A DNA stretch of 52,000 nt, taken from NCBI GenBank assembly GCA_015501075.1, contig JADNYJ010000243.1:1-52000 (forward strand), in the 5' to 3' direction. The notes under the pieces were generated by a model, which ran no database searches, had not been told where the DNA came from, and saw nothing but the letters and a program-made list of their open reading frames with translations. Positions 33,905 to 43,933 of the stretch are shown piece by piece (within the stretch, counting starts at the first letter, position 1; every line of letters begins with the position of its first letter). Both the position numbers and the translations under genes were made by a program. Origin of the DNA: Gymnopilus junonius (Eukaryota; Basidiomycota; Agaricomycetes; Agaricales; Galerinaceae).

Positions 33905-34250
33905 AATTAAGCAGCCTTAATACTCGTAGAAGAGTCTGAAATAAATGCCTCCACGTAGTTAATATTTATTGAAATAGCTAAAGCCCAGCTCTGGTAGGAA
34001 TGAAAGGTCCATCCCAGCATTTGAATCCGACGTCGTTTGAGACCTGAAATCCACGGCAGATTACTCACTAATGGAGAATTAAGCAGCCTTAATACTCGTA
34101 GAAGAGTCTGAAATAAATGCCTCCACGTAGTTAATATTTATTGAAATAGCTAAAGCCCAGCTCTGGTAGGAATGAAAGGTCCATCCCAGCATTTGAATCC
34201 GACGTCGTTTGAGACCTGAAATCCACGGCAGATTACTCACTAATGGAGAA
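33905..34250. repeat. 172-bp tandem duplication over GH28 terminal exon
   Basis: Two adjacent copies with a 172-bp period: 33905-34076 and 34077-34250 (two shared bases at the junction). By eye they are identical. Each copy contains, on the minus strand, the end of the last GH28 intron, the terminal exon (SNDVGFKCWDGPFIPTRAGL and stop) and 3' flank. The gene-proximal copy is the one joined to the rest of the gene. Confidence 0.93.
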
Positions 34251-36492
34251 TAAAGTTTACCCTCAAGGATCCTTACCGTTGTAGCGTTGCACATAACAGC
34301 AACAGGCGCATGAGTCTCTGTCACAGCTAGGATATCCTTGGCCACAATATTCGTGGCTACCAGCAAAATAAGGATGAATAAATAAAATGAGCAGCGGAAT
34401 GTAGGCTCACCGGTATCAGGGTAAAGATCAAATATGGCGACTTCCTTTCCAGTCGCTCCAGCTACGGAGTACCTTTGTCATCATAAGAATAGGCGAAAGA
34501 TGACGAGAGACGAAGAATTAATTTTACCAACAAGGATCAGTTACGCAAGAGCCTTCAACGAATGGGATGCTACAAATAGCTTGGTCGGAAATCGGTTCAT
34601 TTCGGCCATAAGCTAGGAGGTACGCACTCTTTGACAATTCCAACGAATCCTTGGAATAGGAAATCTGCGATATGTGTGTTATTCACATTGGAAGAGGTCG
34701 GTTTAGGTCCATCCTAAACAGAATAATTGATCGGCTTGAAGCATCCGCAAGAAGAATCAACGAACCTCTTGGTCCCAGTAGCTGAACGGAGGAAAGTTTG
34801 GTATCAGGAAAGTGCAGACTATTGATTTTAAGAGGGCCGTACTTTTGAGTAATATAAATCTTCTGATGCTTCAGCAAACGACCTCAGACTATGCAAGGAT
34901 AACTTACAGGGAACGGTACGTCATAGAAAGCAATATTCTTCCAGGTGATGCTAAGAGAATGTTGTATCAAGTTTACTCTCAATTCGTGGAGACTTCGCAT
35001 CACATACTTTCTTGCTAACCCGTTACCGCCTGTCCAACTTTTGAATCTTGCTCCATACAACGTGTTATTCTGTGTAGAAACTCATAAGGTTGATGACATC
35101 TAATTAAATATTGTGTGGTCGACGAACCATGATCACGTTGTCAAATCTGTTCCTCGGGTAAGGCGGAAGGTGAGGAATCAGAAAATAAATGGGCTTACAG
35201 TACATTCTGGACGTTAGCCACTGCCCCGTTTTCACCAAGAGAACCGATAGATAAGCCGTGGCCTCCTTCGCAATATGAGTTCCTTGACACTAATGAGAAC
35301 CTGAATAGGAGGAAAATAATATTCAAGGCACAAACCTGAAAGTGATATTGATGGCGCCGCTGCCAACAGTCAAACAATCATCGCCGTTCTGTACCGAGTT
35401 ATTCTCGAATAGCATATTCTCACCACCCGCAGAGAAACCTAAACAGCTGAGGAAGAAGTGCGAAATATGTGAAAGCAATTGCTTACCGTCGCTATATCGA
35501 AAATCAAACTGCTCAGACTTGATGCATCAAATAAAGTATGGTACAAAACTTACGTATTGAAAGGGAAAGACTATGAGTAGAGGCCAGTATCAGTACGCCG
35601 TTATAAATGATACCAACTTACTCACACCAGAATCTGAGACGGCGACTATTTTATTATTGAAAATATGAATGTTGGATGATCCGCTGGTAGCAAAATTCCA
35701 TCCAATGGGCTTTTTCAAAAAAAAGAATATTACCATCGTTGCTAGTAACCGACGAAGAACGAAATAATTCTTACCTTCCAGAGCTTCATGTCTCGAATAA
35801 CCCCATTCTTTATTTTGCTGAACGCCCAGCCATGCGGCCGGTTGGTTTGTTGGTCTGCATCCCACCACTTTGGTAGAAGGTGCACGTTCAGCTTTCAAGA
35901 ACTGAGCATAAGACCTACATGACTTACAGCTTGTCCGTGAGCATCGACCCAACCCCATTTCGGGTCGAGAGACCCTCTGAGGGTGACGTTACTACCACCT
36001 GTGAATGCGAACCTGAGGGCGGTCCTGAGCACCCAATCTCCGTTGATCTGAAGACGATTCCGTACCAGGCTCCAGGATAACTCTTGAAGAGCCGTCTTTA
36101 GCCCTCAATTCGAATAGTACATCCAATCAAATACATACTGAGGATGCGACAGCCGCTACAGAAAGGTAGGATCAGGATCAGGCGTCAACTACGAATGTAA
36201 GATGCAAGGAAAGCAGACGTACTTTGCACGGTCGTTATATCACTCGGATACGTCAGATTCCCTTCAATCTCACTTCGACGTTATTCAGAGTCGGGAACTT
36301 GATAGGTGTAAATATGTTGTAGGTGATGCCTTGTTGAAACAGGATGGTCGAATTCGTAGAGAACTTTGGAAGAGCCGCCAGCAAAGCAGGAGTGTCATCT
36401 TGACCTCCGGAGTGCGGTACAGTGAAAATGTTCCACGACAGGCCAGTAGCAGCACCAGTGAGGAGAAATGCCAGAATTGAGGCAAACTTCAT
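34150..36492 (-). pseudogene. Secreted GH28 pectinase (polygalacturonase family), one frameshift
   Basis: Extracellular right-handed beta-helix glycoside hydrolase that cleaves pectin. MKFASILAFLLTGAATGLSW is a signal peptide. Following exons give PTLNNVEVRL, NLTYPSDITTVQ, SSYPGAW/FAFTGGSNVTLRG, SLDPKWGWVDAHGQAWWDAD, QTNRPHGWAFSKIKNGVIRD, PIGWNFATSGSSNIHIFNNK, SFPFNTDG, ENNSVQNGDDCLTVGSGA, CEGGHGLSIGSLGENGAVAN, LYGARFKSWTGGNGLAR, YWDQ, DPCWYSVAGATGKEVAIFDL and VGFKCWDGPFIPTRAGL. All four GH28 motifs are present: NTD, DD, GHG and R-x-K (as RFK). About 14 exons. The NTD aspartate is encoded in a 5-nt exon (35487-35491, CGACG). One base is missing near 36265, so exon 1 ends at VRLKGI and stop, whereas the next coding stretch reads on in another frame. 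The rest is intact, so it is either a very young pseudogene or an assembly indel. Exo or rhamnogalacturonan specificity is not resolved. Confidence 0.88.
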
Positions 36493-36554
36493 CGGTCTTG
36501 AACTTGAGTGGAAGTCGGTGCCGGAAGTGGAGCCCTAATAGTTATGCAACGTCC

Positions 36555-36562
36555 TATTTATG
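36555..36562 (-). promoter_or_regulatory. TATA-like box of the GH28 gene
   Basis: The minus strand reads CATAAATA about 65 bp upstream of the ATG at 36492, a plausible TATA position with a leader of about 35 nt. Confidence 0.4.
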
Positions 36563-36564
36563 AA

Positions 36565-37083
36565 AGAAGATTATGACGCTTCGGCACTTAGTGACGCTTC
36601 CTTTGAGGACATGGTCGTAATGAGAAGCGGAGGGAGTGCATGCTGGCCATTTCATGTGATGAAGACGCGTGGTCATGGAATTACGGTGGAGGTCATGAAG
36701 AAAAAAGGCGAAAACAAATTTCTGGGAGACGGGCCGGGCGGACCATCGGTAACTTTCATCTAAGTACATACAGACGTGACAAACATTCAAAACCAACTGC
36801 GCTACCTGCTCTACTTTAACAACATCACCTTCTGCTCCCGGTGAACGTTTGGTTTTTTTGTGGCTAGGCTATGGGAAAAGCCTTCCTTCTTCGAACTTCG
36901 GATTCAACGGTCTCCGAAAGGATGACAGGTGGAATGTTTGCAGTGTCACGTCTGCTTTCTAGCCGTCAACATACACTGGAGAGTCTCTCCTGTCGCCCAA
37001 CGTGCAAGGTTATCTGAAGAATAAAGGTGTTGTATACATAATATATCTCAATTTATCGCACTGAATAGGAGACTATCCAGACC
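36565..37083. promoter_or_regulatory. Divergent intergenic region, GH28 and F-box gene
   Basis: About 0.5 kb between the starts of two divergent genes. Short overlapping frames at 36554-36796 have no recognisable domain. No clear TATA box for the F-box gene. Confidence 0.4.
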
Positions 37084-38722
37084 ATGGGATCGGCCGCGTC
37101 CAAAGATAGAGACTACATTGAGCTTTACAAGCCTTCTCGACCATGCCAACTCTCGAATGGCGAGCCTTGCGATGCTTGTACCCGAATCCTGAACCTCGAG
37201 GTCCAAATCTCCTGGGAACAGCAGCGTATCTACGACACCAATGTCAGCCTGAATCTCGACGATATGTACAAGCAACACCGCCAGTTCAGGACAGAGATGA
37301 ACCACATCCACAACCCCACCGTGCTCCAAGTTCCTCCAGAAATCGCGTCCTACATATTCGAGCTCTGTATGCCACCGAATTCTTTCGCTTCCAGCTTTGA
37401 CGACTTCAATTTGTGGAAGGAGCCGAAGGACCTGATGGTACTTGGGGCAGTCTGCAGGGAATGGAGACAAATAGCATGGTCGACGCCTCTCCTATGGACC
37501 ATTATTCTCGTGCGCTTGGATTACCCCGATCTCCCTTGGCTTCTCGATTTCATGTTAGGCTGGCTAAACCGCTCGGGCGGTCTTCCTATATCCATTCACG
37601 TAGGCCATTTGCGGGGTTTAAGAAGAGTCGCGCTGGGTCCAGTTCGACCAATGGTCAACATTATCAATCAATGCTCAGACCGCTGGCATCACCTGGACCT
37701 AGACATCCCCACCTCCTTCATATCAAGCTTTTGCGGAGGACCTGATGGTGCCCCAAACCTCCACTCACTCAGGATCCGGCCCATTGGCTTGCACGACGGA
37801 GTCAATCCTAAATTCGAGACGTTGGGTACCAGACCGAAACCGGTCAATGTCTACCTTATGTTCCATCACATCGGACGCGTTTTACATTGACTGGAGTCAC
37901 GTTACGCGCGTCAATATCACGAGCATTGACCTGGACGAATGTATCCAATTATTCAAGCAGGCTCCGCAGCTAACGCATTGCTCTTTGTCCAGGGTATCAC
38001 TTGGATGGGAAAGTTTATCACCTCCTGACCCTACAGCTCATCTACGCCTGCAAGAGTTAGTATTTGCCTATCCAACCTCAGACGTTTCGACGTTTTTCAA
38101 CCGCTTCACTTTTCCAGCATTGAATGCGTTGAGCTTCAACATCGACAACGAATTCCTTCCGGCAGCCGCGCTCGTTTCTTTCATTCAACGCTCATCCTGC
38201 CGCCTCGTTGAGCTCTCGATCATGAATACGAAATTCAGCACACACGATCTCTCATTAGTCCTAACCCAAACACCCTCTCTACGAGTCCTCGATATCGCAC
38301 CCTGTTCTTCTGAAATTTTCTCCTCAAGAACAATTTTCACCTCTTTATACAACACCTCCGTTTCAAACCCTGATGAACGTCCGGCGTTTCTCCCAGAGCT
38401 CCGTATGTTTATTTACCATTTTGGCCATGTCTATTCTCCAACTGGTGAAAGACTCCTTGAGGAAGATGAGATTCCATGGGACCTTATACCCTCTGTGTAC
38501 AGTCCCACTTCAGGAACACAACAGCCTCGCCGACCGCCGTTGCAAAAAGTCGAAATCACCTTCTCTCGATACACGCCTGACATCCCTCTCGTCGTCATCC
38601 CAAAATTGTGGCTTCCACCTTTACTCGGCGTCATTGAAGCTGGATTGGACCTTCGAATAAGGTATTCGAATGAAAACCTGGATTTAATTCAGGCTTCTTT
38701 ACTATTCCACCGCATTTCTTGA
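37084..38722 (+). pseudogene. F-box/LRR-like protein, split by a frameshift
   Basis: Predicted substrate receptor of an SCF ubiquitin ligase. The first frame (37084-37890) starts MGSAASKDRDY and contains a CxxC-type CDACTRILNLEVQ, a coiled stretch and an F-box: NPTVLQVPPEIASYIFELCM and LGAVCREWRQIAWSTPLLW. LRR-like segments follow. The second frame, open from 37745, takes over with FYIDWSHVTRVNITSIDLDE and runs to LLFHRIS and TGA at 38720-38722, with typical F-box tail repeats (LQELVFAYP, LVELSIMN, LRVLDIAP). The change of frame falls at about 37855-37875, between VNVYL and CSITSDAFYIDW, and looks like one missing base; no intron signals are present there. The N-terminus MGSAASK fits an N-myristoylation signal (Gly2, Ser6, Lys7). 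Intronless otherwise. Either recently inactivated or an assembly error. Confidence 0.8.
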
Positions 38723-40030
38723 AGGCTGGGGTTCGGTATTTGACTATACCATATCTCGTGCTGTACGAACAGTCCATGAATAGTATTACTTATAAATTTT
38801 GATAGTGTTCGGTTGAACACCACGAGTTGGCTAAATTTATAGATGATGCATCCCTAGGGTCGTCTGAAGATTCTGAACTCCTCTCGTGTATGAACATTTG
38901 CGCCCGAGCAACCCATAATCATTTGCACATGTTGTTGCTCTAAAAAGGTTCTACCACGTTCTATCACATTCTTCCCCGCTGTCAATCCCCTTATTTACAT
39001 CAGACGTAAAATTGGGGTTTGTGGCCCTAAATTATCCCTAACGCAGTATATATATATATGCATAAAACTATAATTACCTATCTCCTCGTTATTCATTGCT
39101 TCTTACTGGTCGCCAAATTAGCATGCATCCTCTTCTCATGAATGGCGAGATGAGGCGTCCGTCCGCCAAACTCACGCTCACGATGTATTTTTAGCTGTGT
39201 GTGATCCTGGCGTAATTTTAGGAGGAAGAGACTTAAATATAGCTGGCCTACGGAGTCAATGGTCATTTCCGGGGACTAAGGCCGCTCACAAAGGGCATGT
39301 TTTCGGACACAGGCCGTCATTTTCCCGGACGCCCCTTTGAGTTTCATGGTTATTTTTAGATTCGAGGGGATTAGCGTCAGTTGTCATCGATCCGCATTTT
39401 TCATATGCGCCTTGACCTCAACCACCTTGATAGCTGCAACAACCTGTCCTCCTCCTTTCTTCCCTTTTTCCCAGACACTTCAATTCACCTGGCTTCTACA
39501 ATCTAGTAAGAAGTTCGAGGAGAAAGAGGAAACCTCGGTAAGGCTATTTTGAACCTATATACCTTGTGATGCGCTATATTCATATTCTGGCAGCCAGAAC
39601 TGCTAAATCGATCCGCCTTCGTCGTATCTCAGCTTTTTCCTCGTCAATTTGACAGGATTGGTCGAATTAGGCTTTCTCTTGCGGCCTATTGTGGACCTCG
39701 GACCGCTCCGGAATTTCAACTTAAGGTACGTCCTCCCCACGAGCAAGTCAATAAAGAGCGACGGGATCAGACTGCGCAACGTTCATGAACGATTATAGAT
39801 CGCCAACCCTACCATCCTTCTCCGATTCTTTTTGTCTGGCCTTGGACTTTCTTTGGGACGGAAAGTACTTTATTGGAACAATTCCCTATATTTCCTCTGT
39901 AAGTCCCTAGCCATTTGTATATCCTTCTTGTTCCGAAGTGCTCGTAAGATTGTATCCTCTTCTTCGCACAGTATACAGGCAAAACGCCTCAGTTCTCAAT
40001 AGCCTTACAATTACAGTCCCGAAAATCCTC
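38723..40030. other. Intergenic, possible upstream exons
   Basis: About 1.3 kb. A short (TA)n run lies at 39047-39058. Around 39400-39900 there are open stretches bounded by good splice signals, such as acceptor CTGGCAG near 39590 to donor GTACGTCC near 39726, and an acceptor near 39799 to donor GTAAGTCC near 39900. They could be upstream exons of the membrane-protein gene or of an unrecognised gene. I could not join them to the downstream frame convincingly. Confidence 0.35.
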
Positions 40031-40748
40031 ATGGCCTCAATATCTTCCACATCTGCGCCAACCCCATCTTCCTCTCCCTCTTCTGATGTGGACGGCTCGA
40101 TTCCTGACCCCACGGCTCCACATATCTCTCCACCAGTCGCTATTGTTGCTGGAACCTTGTCAGGCTCCATAGTTATCCTTGCCGCCATCCTCGTTCTCAT
40201 CCTGGTACGGCACCAAAGGAGTGACGACCGTCGCCGACGACGCGAGTCAATTATGCGTATGTCGGAGGGGCAGCACTCCGGTCCTTTTGTGGGCAAAACA
40301 ATACCTAGTAGTATTATCAATGCTGTTGAAGACTCAGACTCGTCATCCGGTATGTAATATTTCTCTCAGAGCAGGATTCTGGTTTTGAATTTAGACGGGC
40401 ACTGATTTCTTCAACTAACTTTCAGATGACGATTCGTCTTTCAAATCCGCAAGCAAAAGGTCTCGTTGGAGCTCGTACCAGAAAGAAAAATTATGGCAGT
40501 ACAAACTCAGAACCACAGTCAGGACCTTAGTACGACCAGGGCCAAGGACCAGACGGAGCGTTTTTGATGCGTCATCTCAGGATACCACGCCAGAACATCA
40601 ACATTCTGCACCTCTCAGTATCGAGCAGCCTTCGATATCGACTACGCCGCCTCCACGATCGCCTTTGGATATACCGCCAACGTTACAGGGTCAGGCACAA
40701 CCTCCATCACTGTTAGAATCGCCGCCAGCATACGACCATGTCCGGTAG
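40031..40748 (+). CDS. Single-pass membrane protein with PPxY tail
   Basis: Two exons, 40031-40349 and 40426-40748, encode 213 residues from the ATG chosen (MASISSTSAPTPSSSPSSDV). A Ser/Thr/Pro-rich stalk is followed by one transmembrane helix (PVAIVAGTLSGSIVILAAIL, extended by VLILV), a basic stop-transfer (RHQRSDDRRRRRE), and a long Ser/Arg/Pro-rich cytoplasmic tail ending LLESPPAYDHVR. The PPAY motif matches the PPxY ligand of Nedd4/Rsp5 WW domains, so ubiquitin-driven endocytosis is a reasonable inference. No signal peptide is visible at this ATG; upstream exons may supply one, or the protein is inserted by its membrane helix. The architecture resembles many agaricomycete stalk-TM-tail surface proteins of unknown role. 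Confidence 0.65.
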
Positions 40749-41915
40749 TACTAAGTACTTCAAGACAACTCGCCGAGAATTTTCGATGTTGGGATGGTCA
40801 ATTACTTGCTGGACGTTCGGGGGATATTCTTGATTATGGACGAGTTGTTTCTTTTCTTGGGCTTCATTCGGGATTGGTAGATTATCGACGGTGTATATTG
40901 ATTGTATCATAGAACTAGTCTCGTTTTCGCGAGCGATGAATGATAGATAGAATATTGTTACCTCTTCTCCTCCACAGGAAGGCCAATACAATATGATACA
41001 ATCTATTCTATTCCATTCCATTTACGTTATGTTAATGCCCCATCTTCATGAAGATGTCGTAGGTCGTCATATCTAGCACTGCCCTAGTTCGACTTACATC
41101 AATCCAAGGGTGACCGATGCCCGTACCCATACTTGAGATGACGACGTCTAGAATCATACTGGTAGCTGGTAGCATGAAACTTAGGAGATAGAGCGTAAAT
41201 ACCACTGACAGAAGTGTGAGGTGTAATTCACTTTCGATCTTAAACTTCCGTAGTCCTTGAGGTGATATATGATAGCTTTTATAGACCTGGACGACAGTGC
41301 AATGACGACAAACATGACGCACGATGCTTTAATGGATGGTCCCCGTAGGAGGATGAAAGAACGTGTATATGAAAAAGATTAAATGGATACAAAAATTCCT
41401 TCGCCATGTTCGGCCGAATATGACGGAGTGTTTCACTGGAAACAAACTTTCGTTATTAATACAGGATGGATATGTAACACAGAGCAAGACCAGAGTAAGA
41501 ACGATTCCAAGGGGAATACTGATATTGCTAAATTAATAATTTCCTCCACATACATCGACCAACATAGCGAGTTCATTATCTAGCAATGACATTCAGAAGA
41601 CAATTCAGAAAGTAGCTAAAATAGCATGGGAGGAAATATCCAATGAAAGCCTGAAGCAGAATGATGCTGAAGCAGGGTGTCAAAGAATATTCCTATACCC
41701 CAGATCGCATTCATCTCAAATATGAAGTGGGAAAAGCTCGCTTGATCCGCTACCACCACCACCGACGTTCTTCCCACGGTCCAGGCAGTGGAGAACAGAG
41801 GCAGGACGGTACAGTACGGTATTAAAGTAGAGTAGACAAGCTTTCTCTTACTGTCTGAACCTCCCGTTCTCGCCTATAAGTCCTCGCAAACCGACGTACG
41901 CACCCCTCAGAAGCA
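40749..41915. other. Gap before the retroelement
   Basis: About 1.2 kb. A 96-codon minus-strand frame at 41032-41322 has a hydrophobic segment (LLSVVFTLYLLSFMLPATSM), but I see no family or splice structure and do not call it. The last 150 bp before 41916 probably include the 5' untranslated region of the LINE. Confidence 0.35.
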
Positions 41916-43901
41916 ATGAGTCAAAAATCGAACGCGCGTGTCACGAGGGCAAGTGCCGGACCTAGCACCAGCGTCTCCGAATCCGCAAAAGGCGACATAT
42001 TGAAAGACTCGAGATCGAGGATCAAGGACAAGGAAACTGCAAAGAAGTTCTTATATGAGAAAGAACTAGTACCACAAGGTGAACGTTTCACCGTTTCGAC
42101 CCTTTCAACAGCATTACTCTGGGCAACTATAGACAAACGACTACTTTCACATAATGACTGGATCGATACAATGAGGTCCGTGGCGATCAGCCTCGACAAT
42201 CTCCCCATGGAAGAAGCAATGGCTATGGCGACCACACACGCACTGACCACATTCGACGAACTGGCAGACACCCTAAAGAAAGACATCGGCAGGACACTAG
42301 AGGACGGCACAAAGGCTATAACCGAGAAGATAGCAGCACAAAAACCCCCATACAGCTTGCCATCGACAGAGATCCTACAGACCACAATACAACAGGGGGC
42401 CAACGTGCTCAGGAACCCAACGTACGCCGACGCGCTGAGAACGACGGTAAACGGCGGCAGCAAGGACGACAATCTACGAGCGAGGTATTCTCGAGAGAAA
42501 ACAAGCGAAACCGACAGATTTTGATAGATACGGCTCCTGGAGTGGAAAGCGCGGTCGCAAACCTGACCCCGATGGAAATAGTGGAGAAGGCGAACCTCGC
42601 ATGGAATGCCCTACCAGACACGGATTACAGCTACAGCAGCTCGAGGTGGGACGAACCCGAGACGACATCAGACCACAAGCCCGAAGACACGAAATTCATT
42701 GCGCAAGAATCCTGAAGAACGGAGGGGTGATTATGGAGATGTCAAACGAGAAAGGGGTAGAATGGCTCAGCAGGGAGGATGCAAGGAAAATTTTGAGGAC
42801 AAATTCGGGCCAGCAAGCATCAAAGACAGACAGTACTCGCTGATAGTCGAGTTTATTTCGACCAGCCTCCAGAACACCTTGAGCGACCGAGCAAGAAAGA
42901 TCGAGGAGTACAGCGGACTACGAAGAGGTGCAATAGAGCAAATTAAATGGATGCGAGACCCGTCGAAAAGCTGGAACCCGCGACAGACGTTCGCACATGC
43001 AATCCTCACGACAAGAGACAGAGAAGTGGCCAACACTATAATAAGAGACGGACTAATCATTGAAGGTAGCAGGCACAAAGCGAGGAAACTCGAAGAAGAA
43101 CCCAGAAGATGCTATAAGTGCCAAATTACGAGCGCCAAACCACAAAGCCTCAGATTGCCTGGAGGAAGAAGTCTGCGCAAACTGCTGTTCGAGGCGACAC
43201 CCCACCGGACAGTGCGACAAGAACCGCGACGAACATTCCTGCGCGAGCTGCAGAAGAGCACGACGAGAAGACGTTCAACACGCCGCATGGAGCAGAAATT
43301 GCCCCATCTACTTAGAACAACGTGCAAGGCTACGAGATAAGTACCCAGAAAACCATTTCGTCTACTACCCCCTCTCAATGCCGAATGGACTTGGAAGAGA
43401 AAAGACGATGATCTAGAGAACAGCATGACGTCGGGAAGGTGGACCGGAAACTTCGACAACCAGAGATACGAGCTCAACCGACAACGCCGAGGACAAGAAA
43501 GAGAAGAACAACGATACAACGGGCAGCAGTCCCGACCGAGAGGCGACTTCTACCGGCCACCACCACCACAGGAAGAACATCACAACAGACGGACTGACAC
43601 CTCAGCAGAAACATGACCACGAAACTCTCAGCAAGTTAGCAACTCACAAGACCGACCAACAGAGGACCCCAGGTGCAGACCCATCCCGGTACACAGCAGA
43701 ACCTTCTCTAGAACCTCTACAAGAACCCCATCCCGAGGACGCGGACATGCCAGGCGCAACAACACCAGTGGAACAAGGAACATCGACAGCAACAGAGACT
43801 CCTCCCAAGCCGGCCCAGCTTCAGGCGCCACACAACGTACCCTCCCAGCAACCTGGATAGCATCGCAATCGAGCCGTGAAGGCAACCAAGAGACGAACTG
43901 A
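41916..43901 (+). pseudogene. LINE ORF1 (gag-like, CCHC zinc knuckles)
   Basis: Nucleic-acid-binding protein of the LINE. It opens at MSQKSNARVTRASAGPSTSV and stays open to 42524. It then needs frame changes near 42490, 42700, 42785 and 43120 to continue through TPMEIVEKANLAWNALPDTD, ILKNGGVIMEMSNEKGVEWL and IEEYSGLRRGAIEQIKWM into zinc knuckles: RRCYKCQ, then LRAPNHKASDC, CANCCSRRHPTGQCDKNRDE and SCASCRRARRED. The tail is Arg/Gln/Pro-rich. A TGA at about 43614 interrupts it, and the same frame reads on to TGA at 43899-43901. Confidence 0.8.
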
Positions 43902-43933
43902 CCGACAACAACAGAAGCCACCAGCAGACGCAG

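Noticed and set aside
39047..39058. Short TA dinucleotide run
   Set aside because: Six units; ordinary microsatellite length.
4112..40748. Idea of a biosynthetic or defence gene cluster
   Set aside because: No synthase, tailoring enzyme or transporter; the genes are unrelated families with separate promoters.
41032..41322. Frame with a hydrophobic helix, considered as a membrane-receptor fragment
   Set aside because: Only one helix, no family motif, no spliced extension.
41921..42472. 183-codon minus-strand frame, Ser/Val-rich
   Set aside because: Antisense of LINE ORF1.
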